A stretch of DNA of 64,000 nucleotides from Sphaerisporangium rubeum (lineage in GTDB: Bacteria; Actinomycetota; Actinomycetes; Streptosporangiales; Streptosporangiaceae). Both the position numbers and the translations under genes were made by a program. The stretch is from the NCBI RefSeq assembly GCF_014207705.1, contig NZ_JACHIU010000001.1, positions 4,332,501 to 4,396,500 of the forward strand. Reading direction: 5' to 3'. This document shows positions 24,168 through 32,949 of the stretch, one piece after another (the first letter of the stretch is position 1; each line of letters starts with the position of its first letter). The notes beneath the pieces are model-generated. The model did not search any database. It had not been told where the DNA came from and was given only the letters and a program-made list of their open reading frames with translations.

Positions 24168-25610
24168 ATGCCACAGTCCCGTACCCGCAGGCGCGCCGCG
24201 TCCCTCGCCGTCGCCGCCGCGCTGACCGCCGTCCTGCTCCCCGCGCCACCCGCCGCGGCCTCCCCGTCGGTCCAGTTCACCAACCCACTGGTGGAGCGGC
24301 GCGCCGACGCGCAGATCTACAAGCACACCGACGGCTTCTACTACATGACCGCCACCGTGCCGGAGTACGACCGGATCGTCCTGCGCCGCGCGACCACGCT
24401 GCAGGGCCTGTCCACCGCGCCGGAGACCGTCATCTGGCGCCGGCACACCAGCGGCGTCATGGGGGCCCACATCTGGGCTCCGGAGATCCACTTCATCGAC
24501 GGCAAGTGGTACGTCTACTTCGCCGCCGGCGCCACCAACGACGTCTGGGCCATCCGCATGTACGTGCTGGAAGGCACCGGAGCCGACCCGCTGACCGCCG
24601 CCTGGACCGAACGCGGCCAGATCCGCACCGCGTGGGAGACGTTCGCGCTGGACGCGTCGACGTTCGTCGCCGGCGGCGTGCGGTACCTGATCTGGGCCCA
24701 GTCCGAGCCCGGCGTCAACAACAACTCCAACCTCTACATCGCCAGGATGAGCAGCCCGTGGGCCATCACGGGCACCCCCGTGCGCATCGCCACCCCCACG
24801 TACGACTGGGAGCGGCGCGGCTACGCCGTCAACGAGGGCCCGACGGTCATCCAGCGCAACGGCCGGATCTTCCTGACGTACTCGGCCAGCGCCACCGACG
24901 CCAACTACTGCCTCGGCCTGCTCACCGCCTCGGCGTCCGCCAACCTGCTCAGCGCGTCCTCCTGGGTGAAAACCCCGTCCCCGGTGTTCACCAGCAACGC
25001 CGCCACCGGCCAGTACGGCCCCGGCCACAACTCCTTCACCGTCTCCGAGGACGGCCAGAGCGACATCCTCGTCTACCACGACCGCGGTTACCGCGACATC
25101 TCCGGCGACCCCCTGAACGACCCCAACCGGCGCGTCCGCCTGCAGAAGCTCTACTGGAACACCGACGGCACCCCGAACTTCGGCATCCCCGTCCCGGACG
25201 GCGTCACCCCGGTCCGCCTGAAGTCGTACAACTACCCCGACCGTTTCGTACGCCACTGGGACTACCGCGCACGGATCGAGGCGAACGTCACCAACCTCGC
25301 CGACTCCCAGTTCCGCATCGTCCCCGGCCTCGCCGGCAACGGCAGCGTGTCCCTGGAGTCCACCAACTTCCCCGGCTACTACCTGCGCCACCGCAACTAC
25401 GAACTCTGGGTCGAACGCAACGACGGCACCGCGACCTTCCGCTCCGACGCCTCCTTCACCCGCCGCCCCGGCCTGGCCTCCTCGGCCGCCGTGTCCTTCG
25501 AGTCCGTCAACTTCCCCGGCCGCTACATCCGCCACACCGGCCGCGAGCTCTACCTGCAACCGGCGACGGACACGACCGCACAGGCGGACGCCACCTTCAT
25601 CCTGGAATGA
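24168..25610 (+). CDS. Secreted GH43 glycosidase with AbfB (CBM42) domain
   Basis: Likely alpha-L-arabinofuranosidase or arabinanase acting on plant hemicellulose. 480 residues from the ATG at 24168 (GAGAGGA upstream). Signal peptide ends near AAAS32. The GH43 five-blade propeller has its expected three acids: D47 (RADAQIYKH), D162 (LDASTF) and E223 (VNEGPTV). AbfB arabinose-binding beta-trefoil about 345-480 (SYNYPDRFVRHW, STNFPGYYLRHRN, SVNFPGRYIRHT). Co-regulated with the divergent beta-helix gene. Confidence 0.9.
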   Translation: MPQSRTRRRAASLAVAAALTAVLLPAPPAAASPSVQFTNPLVERRADAQIYKHTDGFYYMTATVPEYDRIVLRRATTLQGLSTAPETVIWRRHTSGVMGAHIWAPEIHFIDGKWYVYFAAGATNDVWAIRMYVLEGTGADPLTAAWTERGQIRTAWETFALDASTFVAGGVRYLIWAQSEPGVNNNSNLYIARMSSPWAITGTPVRIATPTYDWERRGYAVNEGPTVIQRNGRIFLTYSASATDANYCLGLLTASASANLLSASSWVKTPSPVFTSNAATGQYGPGHNSFTVSEDGQSDILVYHDRGYRDISGDPLNDPNRRVRLQKLYWNTDGTPNFGIPVPDGVTPVRLKSYNYPDRFVRHWDYRARIEANVTNLADSQFRIVPGLAGNGSVSLESTNFPGYYLRHRNYELWVERNDGTATFRSDASFTRRPGLASSAAVSFESVNFPGRYIRHTGRELYLQPATDTTAQADATFILE

Positions 25611-25755
25611 CCCACCGGCGGCGCTCTCCGTCCTCTCACCGCGCCGTGGGACTCGCGGCGCCTTCCATCGAACGTGTCCGCATGCGGACACCAGGACAAC
25701 TCCGCTGACGCCAGAGCCGTCACCAATCGTCTGCTCTGTCGTAACAGGAGTTGGT

Positions 25756-26616
25756 TTGCGTATCCGGCCGGTTCTCTTGTCCGCCATGCTCGGCGGCGGA
25801 CTCCTCCTCTGTCAGCCCGCGGCTTTCTCCGACGCGTCGGAGAAAGCCGCGGAGACCACCAACCAGGTGCGGTACCGGTGCATGACGACCGGCGCGGCCG
25901 AGACGCAGACCATCGTCGTCAGCGTCGGGCTCACCATGCCGGCGGAAGCGGTCGCCGGACAGCAACTGGTCATCCAGTGGCGGGGAAGCTACGCCGGCAG
26001 CGGGTTGCGTGCCCCCGCCGGAGGGCTCAGCGGCGTCAAGGTGTACGCGTACGCGGCGATCAGCGGCTTCCCCGGGCTGACCTCCGCCACCGGGGTGGGT
26101 CAGCTCGGCACGGTCGGCGCCGGCCAGGAGATCCCGCTGCCTACGGCCGCGGTGGAGCTGCGGACCACGCCGAACAGCGCCGGAACCGGTGCGGTGACCC
26201 CCGCGGCGATCAACATCGGCGAGAGGCCGGCCGAGCCGCTGATCGAGTGTGAGGTCACGAACAAGACAGAGCTCAAGCCGGGCACCCTGACCGTGGCGGG
26301 ACCGGGTGGCAGCCCGACGGCCACCCTCACACCGACCCCGACATCCAGCCCCACCGTCAGCCCGACGACGAGCCCGACCCCGCGGCACACCAGCACCGTC
26401 ACGGCGACCGTGACGCGTTCCCCGGCCCCGGGGGACTCGGCGGAGACACCGGCCCCGGCGGTGACCAGAACCCCGGCGGGAGGCGCGGACACCGGCGGGG
26501 GTGGTGACGCCGGGTGGGACGGACGTCCGCTCGTCGTCACCGGGTCCCTGATCGCCGCCGCCGCGGGAGCCGGGCTGCTGCTGCGTCGCCGTACCGGCCG
26601 GCGCCGGGTGGCCTAG
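25756..26616 (+). CDS. Secreted or wall-associated surface protein with Pro/Thr stalk
   Basis: 286 residues from a TTG start at 25756, supported by AGGAG six bases before. Signal peptide about 1-25, globular domain about 35-175 with two Cys, Pro/Thr/Ser stalk (TPTPTSSPTVSPTTSPTP), then a C-terminal hydrophobic helix and RRRTGRRR. This is a wall-stalk/membrane-anchor layout without LPxTG. The family is not recognised. A 36-bp perfect palindrome (25817-25852) lies within codons about 21-33, near the signal-cleavage site. Confidence 0.7.
   Translation: MRIRPVLLSAMLGGGLLLCQPAAFSDASEKAAETTNQVRYRCMTTGAAETQTIVVSVGLTMPAEAVAGQQLVIQWRGSYAGSGLRAPAGGLSGVKVYAYAAISGFPGLTSATGVGQLGTVGAGQEIPLPTAAVELRTTPNSAGTGAVTPAAINIGERPAEPLIECEVTNKTELKPGTLTVAGPGGSPTATLTPTPTSSPTVSPTTSPTPRHTSTVTATVTRSPAPGDSAETPAPAVTRTPAGGADTGGGGDAGWDGRPLVVTGSLIAAAAGAGLLLRRRTGRRRVA
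25817..25852. repeat. 36-bp perfect palindrome inside the 5' coding region
   Basis: Two 18-bp arms meet with no spacer at 25834/25835 (CGACG|CGTCG centre). It begins CCGCGGCTTT and ends AAAGCCGCGG. It lies 61 bp into the surface-protein gene, reading in frame through the mature N-terminus. Confidence 0.95.
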
Positions 26617-26624
26617 CGGTGGCG

Positions 26625-27245
26625 TCAGGAGGCGGCGTCGAAGCGGATCACGCGCAGGCGGTCGGCGGCGGCGCGGTCCAGGGTCGTGACGCTCGCGGCC
26701 GGGTGGAGCGCGCCGTCTCCGGCGTCGGTCATCAGGGCCTGCCAGCGGCGGCAGTGCCTGGCGAACGTGAGTTCGGTGACGACGCGGCCACGGGAGTACT
26801 GGCCGGCCCTGGCGGTGCGCGGAGGGACGTCCAGGAGGATCACGTGGGTGGCGGCGCCGCGGCGGCGGGTCAGCCAGGCGAAGCCGTGCAGGATGTGCGG
26901 CCAGGTGCCTCGGGTGTGCGCCACGACGGTGTGGCCGTTCATGACGGCGCGCGCGATGCGGACCACGTGGGTGGCGTGCACGAGAGGGGTGCGGACCCTC
27001 GGGGGGACCGGGCCGAGGTAGCGGTTCCACCAGTTACGTGCCTGCCGCGAGTCGACCACGCGCACGTCGCCGGCCGCCAGCGGTACGGTCTCCTCGCCGC
27101 TCATGCCGTACAGGCGCTGCAGGAGGGTGCTCTTTCCGGCGCCTGGCAGCCCGGCGAGGAGCACCAGCGACCCGGCGGGGTAGCGCAGCTCCCGTGCCGT
27201 GAGCTGTAAGGGAGGCGGCCCGGGGGCCGCCTGGTCTGTCGTCAT
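26625..27245 (-). CDS. P-loop ATPase/kinase-like protein
   Basis: 206 residues. Walker A G32-LPGAGKS-T40 after a strand VLLAG; later VILLDVPP may be the Walker B or lid strand. The size and fold resemble small nucleotide or zeta-toxin-like kinases (AAA_33). Ends eight bases from the convergent surface-protein gene. GGAGG precedes the ATG. The substrate is unknown. Confidence 0.7.
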   Translation of the reverse strand: MTTDQAAPGPPPLQLTARELRYPAGSLVLLAGLPGAGKSTLLQRLYGMSGEETVPLAAGDVRVVDSRQARNWWNRYLGPVPPRVRTPLVHATHVVRIARAVMNGHTVVAHTRGTWPHILHGFAWLTRRRGAATHVILLDVPPRTARAGQYSRGRVVTELTFARHCRRWQALMTDAGDGALHPAASVTTLDRAAADRLRVIRFDAAS

Positions 27246-27456
27246 CGGCTCGTCCTCCGCTCAGGAGCCAGGCGCGCGACGTGCGGAACGGCGCCGGTGG
27301 CCCAAGGTGTGTCCGATCAGGAGAACGAATGGCGGGGGGCCTGAGTTTCACGCCGGTCCCCCGTCCCGGAAATATCAAGACATAGTCGATAAAGGTGGAA
27401 CCAGCGCAGGTCGTGGACCGTTGGCCGGTCAGAGACCAGCGAAGAAGGAGTGAGCG

Positions 27457-28227
27457 GTGTTCCGGAAGTTGATGGCCGCGTTCGGTGCCGGCGTAGAGGT
27501 CGACACGGTGCTGCGCACCACGCACGTACGCCCCGGCGGGCTCCTGGAGGGCACGGTGCGCTTCCAGGGTGGCTCGTCCGACCACCGGGTCGACGCGATA
27601 ACCGTGGACTTCACCGCCGTCGTCGAGGTCGAGCAAGGCGACAACGAGTACCGCACCACGTACCCGTTCATGCGTTCCCAGGTCTCCGGCCCCTTCGATC
27701 TGAGGGCCGGCGAGTCCCGTTCCCTCCCGTTCTCCGTCCACGTCCCCTGGGAGACCCCCCTCAGCTCCGTCGGCGGCCACCCCCTGCACGGCATGCGCCT
27801 CGGCGTCGCCACCGAACTGTCCCTGGCCGGCGCACTCGACAAGGGCGACCTCGACCCGCTGTACGTCGAACCCCTCCCCGAACAGGCCCACCTGCTCGCC
27901 GCACTGGACCGCATGGGCTTCCGCTTCAAACGAGCGGACCTGGAGAAAGGCACCCTGCGCGGCTCGACGCTCCCCTTCTTCCAGGAGATCGAGTACTACG
28001 CCTCCCCCGACTGGCGCCGCCACTTCAACGAGCTGGAACTGACCTTCATCGCCGGCCCCCACTCGATGGACGTCATCCTCGAAGCCGACACCCGAGGCGG
28101 CTTCCTCACCTCAAGCCACGACGTCTACAACCGCTTCCGCGTCACCTACGGCGACCACCCCGGCACCATCCAGCAAGCCCTCCACACCGGCCTGACCACC
28201 ATGGCCCACCGCCGCGGCTGGTTCTGA
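27457..28227 (+). CDS. Spo0M-family sporulation-control protein
   Basis: 256-residue cytoplasmic arrestin-fold protein: FRKLMAAFGAGVEVDTVL, VRPGGLLEGTVRFQGG and DHRVDAITVDFTAVVE match the Spo0M family. The C-terminal half carries EIEYYASPDWRRHFNELELTF and DVILEADTRGG. In Bacillus it affects sporulation and cell shape; the actinomycete role is unclear. The GTG at 27457 has GAAGGAG ahead. Confidence 0.9.
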   Translation: MFRKLMAAFGAGVEVDTVLRTTHVRPGGLLEGTVRFQGGSSDHRVDAITVDFTAVVEVEQGDNEYRTTYPFMRSQVSGPFDLRAGESRSLPFSVHVPWETPLSSVGGHPLHGMRLGVATELSLAGALDKGDLDPLYVEPLPEQAHLLAALDRMGFRFKRADLEKGTLRGSTLPFFQEIEYYASPDWRRHFNELELTFIAGPHSMDVILEADTRGGFLTSSHDVYNRFRVTYGDHPGTIQQALHTGLTTMAHRRGWF

Positions 28228-28435
28228 CCCGAACCCCCACCACCCCCCGGGACCCGCCACCACCTGACCCCGCCGGCTCCCGGGGCCCCCGTCCGACAAC
28301 CCTCCGTCCCCCTGCCTCGCCAACCCCCTCAGGCTCACTCCCCCACCGTTCCGGCAGCCCTCCAGGCACCAGCCCCCCACAAAGCCCCGGGGCACGAGGC
28401 CCACACACCCCCCGCCGGAACCCGTACCGCAAGGC
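28228..28435. other. C-rich intergenic stretch, no gene seen
   Basis: 208 bp between Spo0M and the HTH gene. The plus strand is strongly C-biased, with many CCCC runs and few G runs. The bias continues through the convergent gene on its right. No clear terminator stem was found. Confidence 0.6.
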
Positions 28436-28885
28436 TCAGGAGGACGACTCCCCCGCCTCAGCCTCCTGCCTCTCCAACGCGGCCAGCGCGTCGTTCAACA
28501 CGCTCCCGACATGCGACGACCCCGAGACCGGCATCTCGTAGAACCCCTTCTCCGGGTCGTACGCCACATCCATCCCCGCCTCGACCAGCCTGCGAGCCCA
28601 CCGCACCGCCGTGTTGACCTTCACCCGCGGCACCTCACCCCCCTGCGCCACCGCGGAAAGATTCCGCAGATTCGTGGCCGGCCCCGTCTGGTTGTGCACC
28701 CTGCTCAACTTCCACGGAATAGCCCGCCCATGATCGAGCATCGCCCGCGCCAACCCCGCGGCCCGCTTCGCCTGCGACACCCCCGACTCCGTAACCCCGA
28801 ACCGCGCCGCGATCTCCGCATTGGACCACCCCGCCGCGACCAGCCGCCGAAGCTCCACCCGATCGATGAACGCCTTCCGCCCCAT
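28436..28885 (-). CDS. Small HTH protein of unknown role
   Basis: 149 residues from the ATG at 28885 (GGGAGG upstream). An N-terminal HTH (LRRLVAAGWSNAEIAARFGVTESGVSQAKRAAG) resembles terminase-small-subunit or sigma-70 region-4-like helices. The rest, including IPWKLSRVHNQTGPATNLRNL and DVAYDPEKGFYEMP, is not recognised. It lies 90 bp from the tRNA-Pro that hosts the integrative element, on the chromosomal side. Confidence 0.65.
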   Translation of the reverse strand: MGRKAFIDRVELRRLVAAGWSNAEIAARFGVTESGVSQAKRAAGLARAMLDHGRAIPWKLSRVHNQTGPATNLRNLSAVAQGGEVPRVKVNTAVRWARRLVEAGMDVAYDPEKGFYEMPVSGSSHVGSVLNDALAALERQEAEAGESSS

Positions 28886-28975
28886 GCCCCCCATCCTCCC
28901 CCACCCACCGCGGCTCCCGTTACACATGCCCACTGGATCTGCGCTAAGGTTGTTCTCGCCCACCACAAAGGGCAG

Positions 28976-29050
<75 letters not shown>

Positions 29051-29057
29051 AGACGAG

Positions 29058-29105
29058 AAGGTCTGTCGAGCTGAGGGAAACCTCAGGTCAACAGACCTTT
29101 CTTTA
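29058..29105. terminator. Terminator between tRNA-Pro and int
   Basis: Nested stem: AAGGTCTGT (29058-29066) pairs with ACAGACCTT (29091-29099), with an inner CTGAGG-GAAA-CCTCAG hairpin and a T-rich tail TTTCTTTAT. It is one of the few canonical U-tailed terminators here and could serve both tRNA and int. A near copy lies at about 47903-47945. Confidence 0.85.
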
Positions 29106-29129
29106 TGTCGGATCACCGAATGAGCGAGG

Positions 29130-30341
29130 CTACACGGCCCGCAGCCGGGGACCATTTGGGGACCGGCGAGCCGACAGGTGAGCGCTCAACGCTTCGCCGG
29201 CGTCAGCGATCGACCGCGCATCGGGGTGCAAGTAACGCTGCGTCGTGGTCAACGACCCGTGACCAGCGATTTTCCTGAGGACATGGACCGGAACCCCGGC
29301 ATCCGCCATCCAGGTAAGCCCGGTGTGCCGGAGGTCATGACGCCGAAGATGCTCATAGCCGAGCCTCGCCACCACGTCATCCCAATGGGTCGCATCCCGA
29401 AGCACCGCGGTCGTGATCCGTCCACCGCGAGGACCGGTGAACAGCCGCGCCGACTTGTCCGAGCCGATCACGTCGAGGCGACGCGCCACCAGCTCCCGAA
29501 CTTCCGCGATGAGCGGGACGGTTCGAGCCCGCTTGCCTTTGGTGCCCTTATCGACCAGCCCGCCGGGACTCGGCGTGGTCTGCCGGCGCACCGTCCACGT
29601 CCACGAAACAGGGTCGATATCCCCGACCCGCACTCCCGAGACCTCCCCAATGCGTCCGGCGGTGCAAGCGGCGAAGATGACCACCTCACCCCATCCCGAG
29701 TAGTTGTCCGCCGACCGCTCAACCAACGCCGCCGCGAGCCGAGTGAGAGCTTCCCAATCGGGCAACGCCAGAGCACGAGGGTTGTCCAACTCGTCTTCCG
29801 CTCGCTGATACTCACGTCGCCAGCCAGTCACCCGAGCCGGATTGCGATCAATGACGCCGTCCCTGACCGCCTGCTCCATGACTCGCACGAGGACCGCCAA
29901 GCTGTTCTTGACCGTGGACTGACCGCACTCATCGGCGATCCAAGCATGCACCGCCCGATCAACAGCACCATTGGTGATCAGCCGAATCGGAAGGTGCCCC
30001 AAGGCCGGGACCACGCGTTTGCGCCAGCCCGCCATGTACGGATCCAGGGTCTTGCTCTCCAACCCGCGCAGCGCGAGGGACATCACCCGTTCCCCGAACT
30101 CGGCGAGCGTGGCCGTAGCCGAGATCGGATCAACACCGCCCCGAGCAGCGTCCTCTATCTCTTTGATCCACGCTTGGGCAGCTTCGGAGGTGTCCACTGA
30201 TTCAGACTTCGACTTCCGCCGCTTGGTCACCGGATCAATCCAGCGCACACGCGCGCGGTACGGGCGAGGTCTGCCGGCACGGAACTCCACATCCGACGAC
30301 AACGTGACGCCAAGCGGCAAGGCTTGCTGAAGGCTTCCCAT
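29130..30341 (-). CDS. int: Tyrosine recombinase (AICE integrase)
   Basis: 403 residues; integrates and excises the element at tRNA-Pro. N-terminal AP2-like/SAM-like DNA-binding part about 20-180, catalytic domain about 190-380. R230 (CTAGRIGEVSG), H335-D-L-R338 (RRHDLRHTGLTW), H361 (GHGSLTTTQ) and nucleophile Y370 (QRYLHPD). The ATG at 30341 shares one base with the xis stop (TGATG). The 3' end faces attL as in pSAM2-type elements. A decayed copy of its 3' end lies at about 47.9-48.1 kb. Confidence 0.95.
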   Translation of the reverse strand: MGSLQQALPLGVTLSSDVEFRAGRPRPYRARVRWIDPVTKRRKSKSESVDTSEAAQAWIKEIEDAARGGVDPISATATLAEFGERVMSLALRGLESKTLDPYMAGWRKRVVPALGHLPIRLITNGAVDRAVHAWIADECGQSTVKNSLAVLVRVMEQAVRDGVIDRNPARVTGWRREYQRAEDELDNPRALALPDWEALTRLAAALVERSADNYSGWGEVVIFAACTAGRIGEVSGVRVGDIDPVSWTWTVRRQTTPSPGGLVDKGTKGKRARTVPLIAEVRELVARRLDVIGSDKSARLFTGPRGGRITTAVLRDATHWDDVVARLGYEHLRRHDLRHTGLTWMADAGVPVHVLRKIAGHGSLTTTQRYLHPDARSIADAGEALSAHLSARRSPNGPRLRAV

Positions 30342-30586
30342 CAGGCCACCTGTGCAGGGTCGATGCGGCGGCTTTCCAGCCATCGCCGTACGTCGCGCAC
30401 GTCGTAGAGCGTCACCCGCGACGAGAGCTGAACGAACGGCGGTCCCTGAATCGGCCGACCCGTGCGCCATCGCCGAAGCGTCGAAGGATCGACCTTGAGC
30501 ATCTGGGCTAATTCCTCCGTCGTGTACCAGCCATCCACGGACGGACTCAGCGGCTCATTCGGGGAGACCGTCTCGACTTTCGACAT
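30341..30586 (-). CDS. xis: Excisionase-like HTH protein
   Basis: 81 residues, MerR/excisionase-type winged HTH: GWYTTEELAQMLKVDPSTLRRWRTGRPIQGPPF and LYDVRDVRRWLESRRI. ATG 30586 is preferred, with AGGAG seven bases upstream; an upstream TTG is too close to that site. Coupled to int, whose direction of recombination it probably controls. Confidence 0.88.
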   Translation of the reverse strand: MSKVETVSPNEPLSPSVDGWYTTEELAQMLKVDPSTLRRWRTGRPIQGPPFVQLSSRVTLYDVRDVRRWLESRRIDPAQVA

Positions 30587-32036
30587 TCGCAAGCTCCTTT
30601 CTGTGGTGATTTGACGTTCCCGACGAATCCGCGAATCCCAGAGCCAGCGCGGACTCTCCCGGCGTGTAGCCCTGTCCGGCGTAGCTCCAGTGCGCGAGGA
30701 CCAGCGTGCTTCCGGGTGTGCGGCCCTGTCGCTCGGCGAGCTGGAGTTCCCGGAAGTGCGCGCGTGCCTGTCGCAGGGCGGTCAAGGTGGTGGAGTAGGC
30801 GCGGGACCGTGTCGAGAAGTGCCCGCGGAAGCCGAGCATGTGTGCCCACTTGCGCAGCCTCAGTTCCACCAGGTCGGGGTACGTCAGCGGGTCCCCGAGG
30901 TTCCAAGCGGTACGGATCAGGCGTTCGGCGTGCGCGGTGACGCCGAGGTGTCGCAGGCGAGGCAGGTCGGCGGCTTTGACGCGCCGGTTAAGGGTGCCGG
31001 AAGTCTCGGCGGCCTTGGTGGCGTACTTGGCGACGTATCCGGCGACCTTCTGCTCTGACAACTCATCCCCGCCGGCCAGCTCACCCGCTTCGATGGGCCG
31101 GACGTCGACTTGCTCGCCCCAGCTCAGCACGGTCGTGGCCTGTCCCAGGTCGGGAGCGTCGAGGTGAACGGCGGCGACGGCCGAGCGGATCGCGCCGTCC
31201 AGGAGTGCGACGGTGGCCCAGTGAGGCGGGGGCAGGGTCGCGCCGGATTCGTCGCGTCCGTCGAGCCGTATGACGGCGTGGAAGTGGACCACGCCGCGTG
31301 CCTGGTACTCGGCGACCTTGGCGAACGACACCCGCACGGTCCGGTTGAACGTGGAGCGGCTCAGCCCGGACAGCCCGGCCAGGTGACGGCGTAGGTAGAT
31401 GGTGAACCGGCGCCACAGGTCCCCGGCGTGTGCGTTCCACAGCACGTGCCCGGTGTAGTCGTAGGTGCCGGGGTCGATGGGCTGACCGAGCAGGGGTTCA
31501 TCGGCGGTGTGCCGCTGGAAGCAGGCCGGTCCGTTGCGGCGCGGGTGACACACCACCGGCCGGCCGTCCTTGCCGGGACCGCGATGCACGGCCCCGAACG
31601 ATGGCGCGGTCAGCGTGGCGAGCACGCGGGGATGGGTGCGCACGGCATCGGGGACGCCTTTACCGCCGAGCAGCCCGGCGCGGATGAGGTGGTAGGTGTC
31701 GGCCCGGTAGGTCGCGGCGCAGGCGGGACAGCGAGACGCACGCCGGTTGCCGCATCGGATCATGAGTTGCCCGTGCGGTTCGTGCCGGGTGGAGTACTCG
31801 CCGAGCACCTGACCGGTGTCGGGGTCGAGCGTGACGCTGTGGCCGACCAGGCGCACCGGTTCGGCGCAGCCGCCCAGACGCGCGACCTGTTCGAGCCAGC
31901 GGGACAGGTCTTTGCCCGAGTGGCGGGCCAGGTCACGAATGACCGGCCCGACCAGCTCGGCGAGCGGCACGGGAGCGCTCAAGTGGTGATTCCTCCTTAC
32001 CTCGGTGACGTGGGGGTGGGGGTGGTTGACGGTCAT
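30555..32036 (-). CDS. repSA: RepSA-like rolling-circle replication initiator
   Basis: 493 residues from ATG 32036. Zinc-type Cys (C95, C103-P-A-C106) precede the metal motif H251-F-H253 (ARGVVHFHAVIRLDG) of HUH nickases; candidate nucleophile tyrosines Y334 and Y338 lie in VAGYVAKYATKAAE. Similar to pSAM2 RepSA, which starts rolling-circle replication of the excised circle. The ATG forms an ATGA overlap with the methyltransferase gene, but a TTG at 31982 has a stronger AAGGAGG site eight bases upstream and would give 475 residues. The 3' end overlaps xis by 32 bp. Confidence 0.88.
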   Translation of the reverse strand: MTVNHPHPHVTEVRRNHHLSAPVPLAELVGPVIRDLARHSGKDLSRWLEQVARLGGCAEPVRLVGHSVTLDPDTGQVLGEYSTRHEPHGQLMIRCGNRRASRCPACAATYRADTYHLIRAGLLGGKGVPDAVRTHPRVLATLTAPSFGAVHRGPGKDGRPVVCHPRRNGPACFQRHTADEPLLGQPIDPGTYDYTGHVLWNAHAGDLWRRFTIYLRRHLAGLSGLSRSTFNRTVRVSFAKVAEYQARGVVHFHAVIRLDGRDESGATLPPPHWATVALLDGAIRSAVAAVHLDAPDLGQATTVLSWGEQVDVRPIEAGELAGGDELSEQKVAGYVAKYATKAAETSGTLNRRVKAADLPRLRHLGVTAHAERLIRTAWNLGDPLTYPDLVELRLRKWAHMLGFRGHFSTRSRAYSTTLTALRQARAHFRELQLAERQGRTPGSTLVLAHWSYAGQGYTPGESALALGFADSSGTSNHHRKELANVESRDGLPE

Positions 32037-32758
32037 GGCGTGGCCAGGCCGGGGAGTTCGAACTGCACGGGTGCGTCGCCGGCCAGGGCCTTGATCAGGT
32101 GGTGGCCGATATGGCGGGTGTAGGCCGGGGGGATCGCTTCGGCGAGTTCCTTGCGGACGTCGGTCCAGGTGATGCCCATGGCCTGCTGCCATTGGGCGAT
32201 GCTGCCTTTGCCGCCGCCTTGGCCGTAGACGGCCAGGTAGGGGCCGTGGAACCACTCGCCGTGCCGCATGCCGGCCACACGGCCCCGGTGGGCAGGGTGG
32301 TCGGGTTGCGGGATGTGGACGCCGCCGAGTTCGAAGAAGCGATGCCGGATGACCGACAGGGCGAACATCTCGCCGCACAGCCGCAGGTCTTTGCGAACCG
32401 GGGCACCGGCGACGTTCTCGATGACGTACGGTCGGCCGACGTGGCGCAGCGCGTCGCGGACGGCGGGGATCAGTTGCGGGTAGGTGCGGCCTTTGTTGGT
32501 GCCGGCGGTGAGGGTGCATCCGGCCTGACACGGCGGTGAGGCGTGGATAACGTCGAAGGTGTGCCCGTGTTCGCGGACGAACTCGACCGCGTCGCCCTGG
32601 TGGAAGGCGTCGCCGATGTAGTTGGGCTGTGGCCGCAGGTCCACCCCGGTCACGTGGAAACCGGCCTGCTGGTAGCCGCGGGTCGCCCCGCCGGCGCAGC
32701 AGAACAGATCCAGAAGCCGAGGCCGGCCCGCACGGTCGGTGACATCGCAGGCGGCCAT
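32033..32758 (-). CDS. DNA (cytosine-5) methyltransferase, short form
   Basis: 241 residues. Motif I LLDLFCCAGGATRGYQQAGF, motif IV with catalytic C77 (HASPPCQAGC) and motif VI YVIENVAGAP are present. The usual C-terminal target-recognition domain and motif X are abbreviated (ITWTDVRKELAEAIPPAYTRHIG). Element-borne orphan enzymes may mask host restriction sites during transfer. It overlaps the small zinc-protein gene upstream by one base and rep downstream by four. Confidence 0.88.
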   Translation of the reverse strand: MAACDVTDRAGRPRLLDLFCCAGGATRGYQQAGFHVTGVDLRPQPNYIGDAFHQGDAVEFVREHGHTFDVIHASPPCQAGCTLTAGTNKGRTYPQLIPAVRDALRHVGRPYVIENVAGAPVRKDLRLCGEMFALSVIRHRFFELGGVHIPQPDHPAHRGRVAGMRHGEWFHGPYLAVYGQGGGKGSIAQWQQAMGITWTDVRKELAEAIPPAYTRHIGHHLIKALAGDAPVQFELPGLATP

Positions 32759-32949
32759 CACAGGCCCCCGCCGGTGGTCTCGTTCTCGGCGCAGACCTTG
32801 TGACACGGGCTTCCGTTGTCGTCGAGCAGGAAGGTGAGCCTGCGGCAGATGCGGCACGGCCGACGACGATCGCCGTTCCAGTGGTTGACCGCTTTGGGGT
32901 TGCGTCGCTTGTTCCCGCTCCAGTCCAGCCCGCGCGGCGTGCCGGTCAT
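32758..32949 (-). CDS. 63-residue zinc-finger-like AICE protein
   Basis: MTGTPRGLDWSGNKRRNPKA is followed by C-R-I-C...C-H-K-V-C, two Cys pairs that could hold zinc. Not recognised beyond this. ATG 32949 overlaps the stop of the next small gene (ATGA) and its own stop overlaps the methyltransferase start (TGATG), so it belongs to a tight translational chain. Possibly a DNA-binding accessory of methylation or replication; inferred. Confidence 0.6.
   Translation of the reverse strand: MTGTPRGLDWSGNKRRNPKAVNHWNGDRRRPCRICRRLTFLLDDNGSPCHKVCAENETTGGGL

Noticed and set aside
23883-25787. 634-codon minus-strand frame across the GH43 gene
   Set aside because: Shadow of GH43, which has a signal peptide, catalytic acids and AbfB repeats; the frame also runs through the operator region.
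32037-32531. Upstream extension of the Rep frame
   Set aside because: It would overlap the methyltransferase gene in another frame and is Arg/Pro-rich; the ATG at 32036 or TTG at 31982 is adequate.
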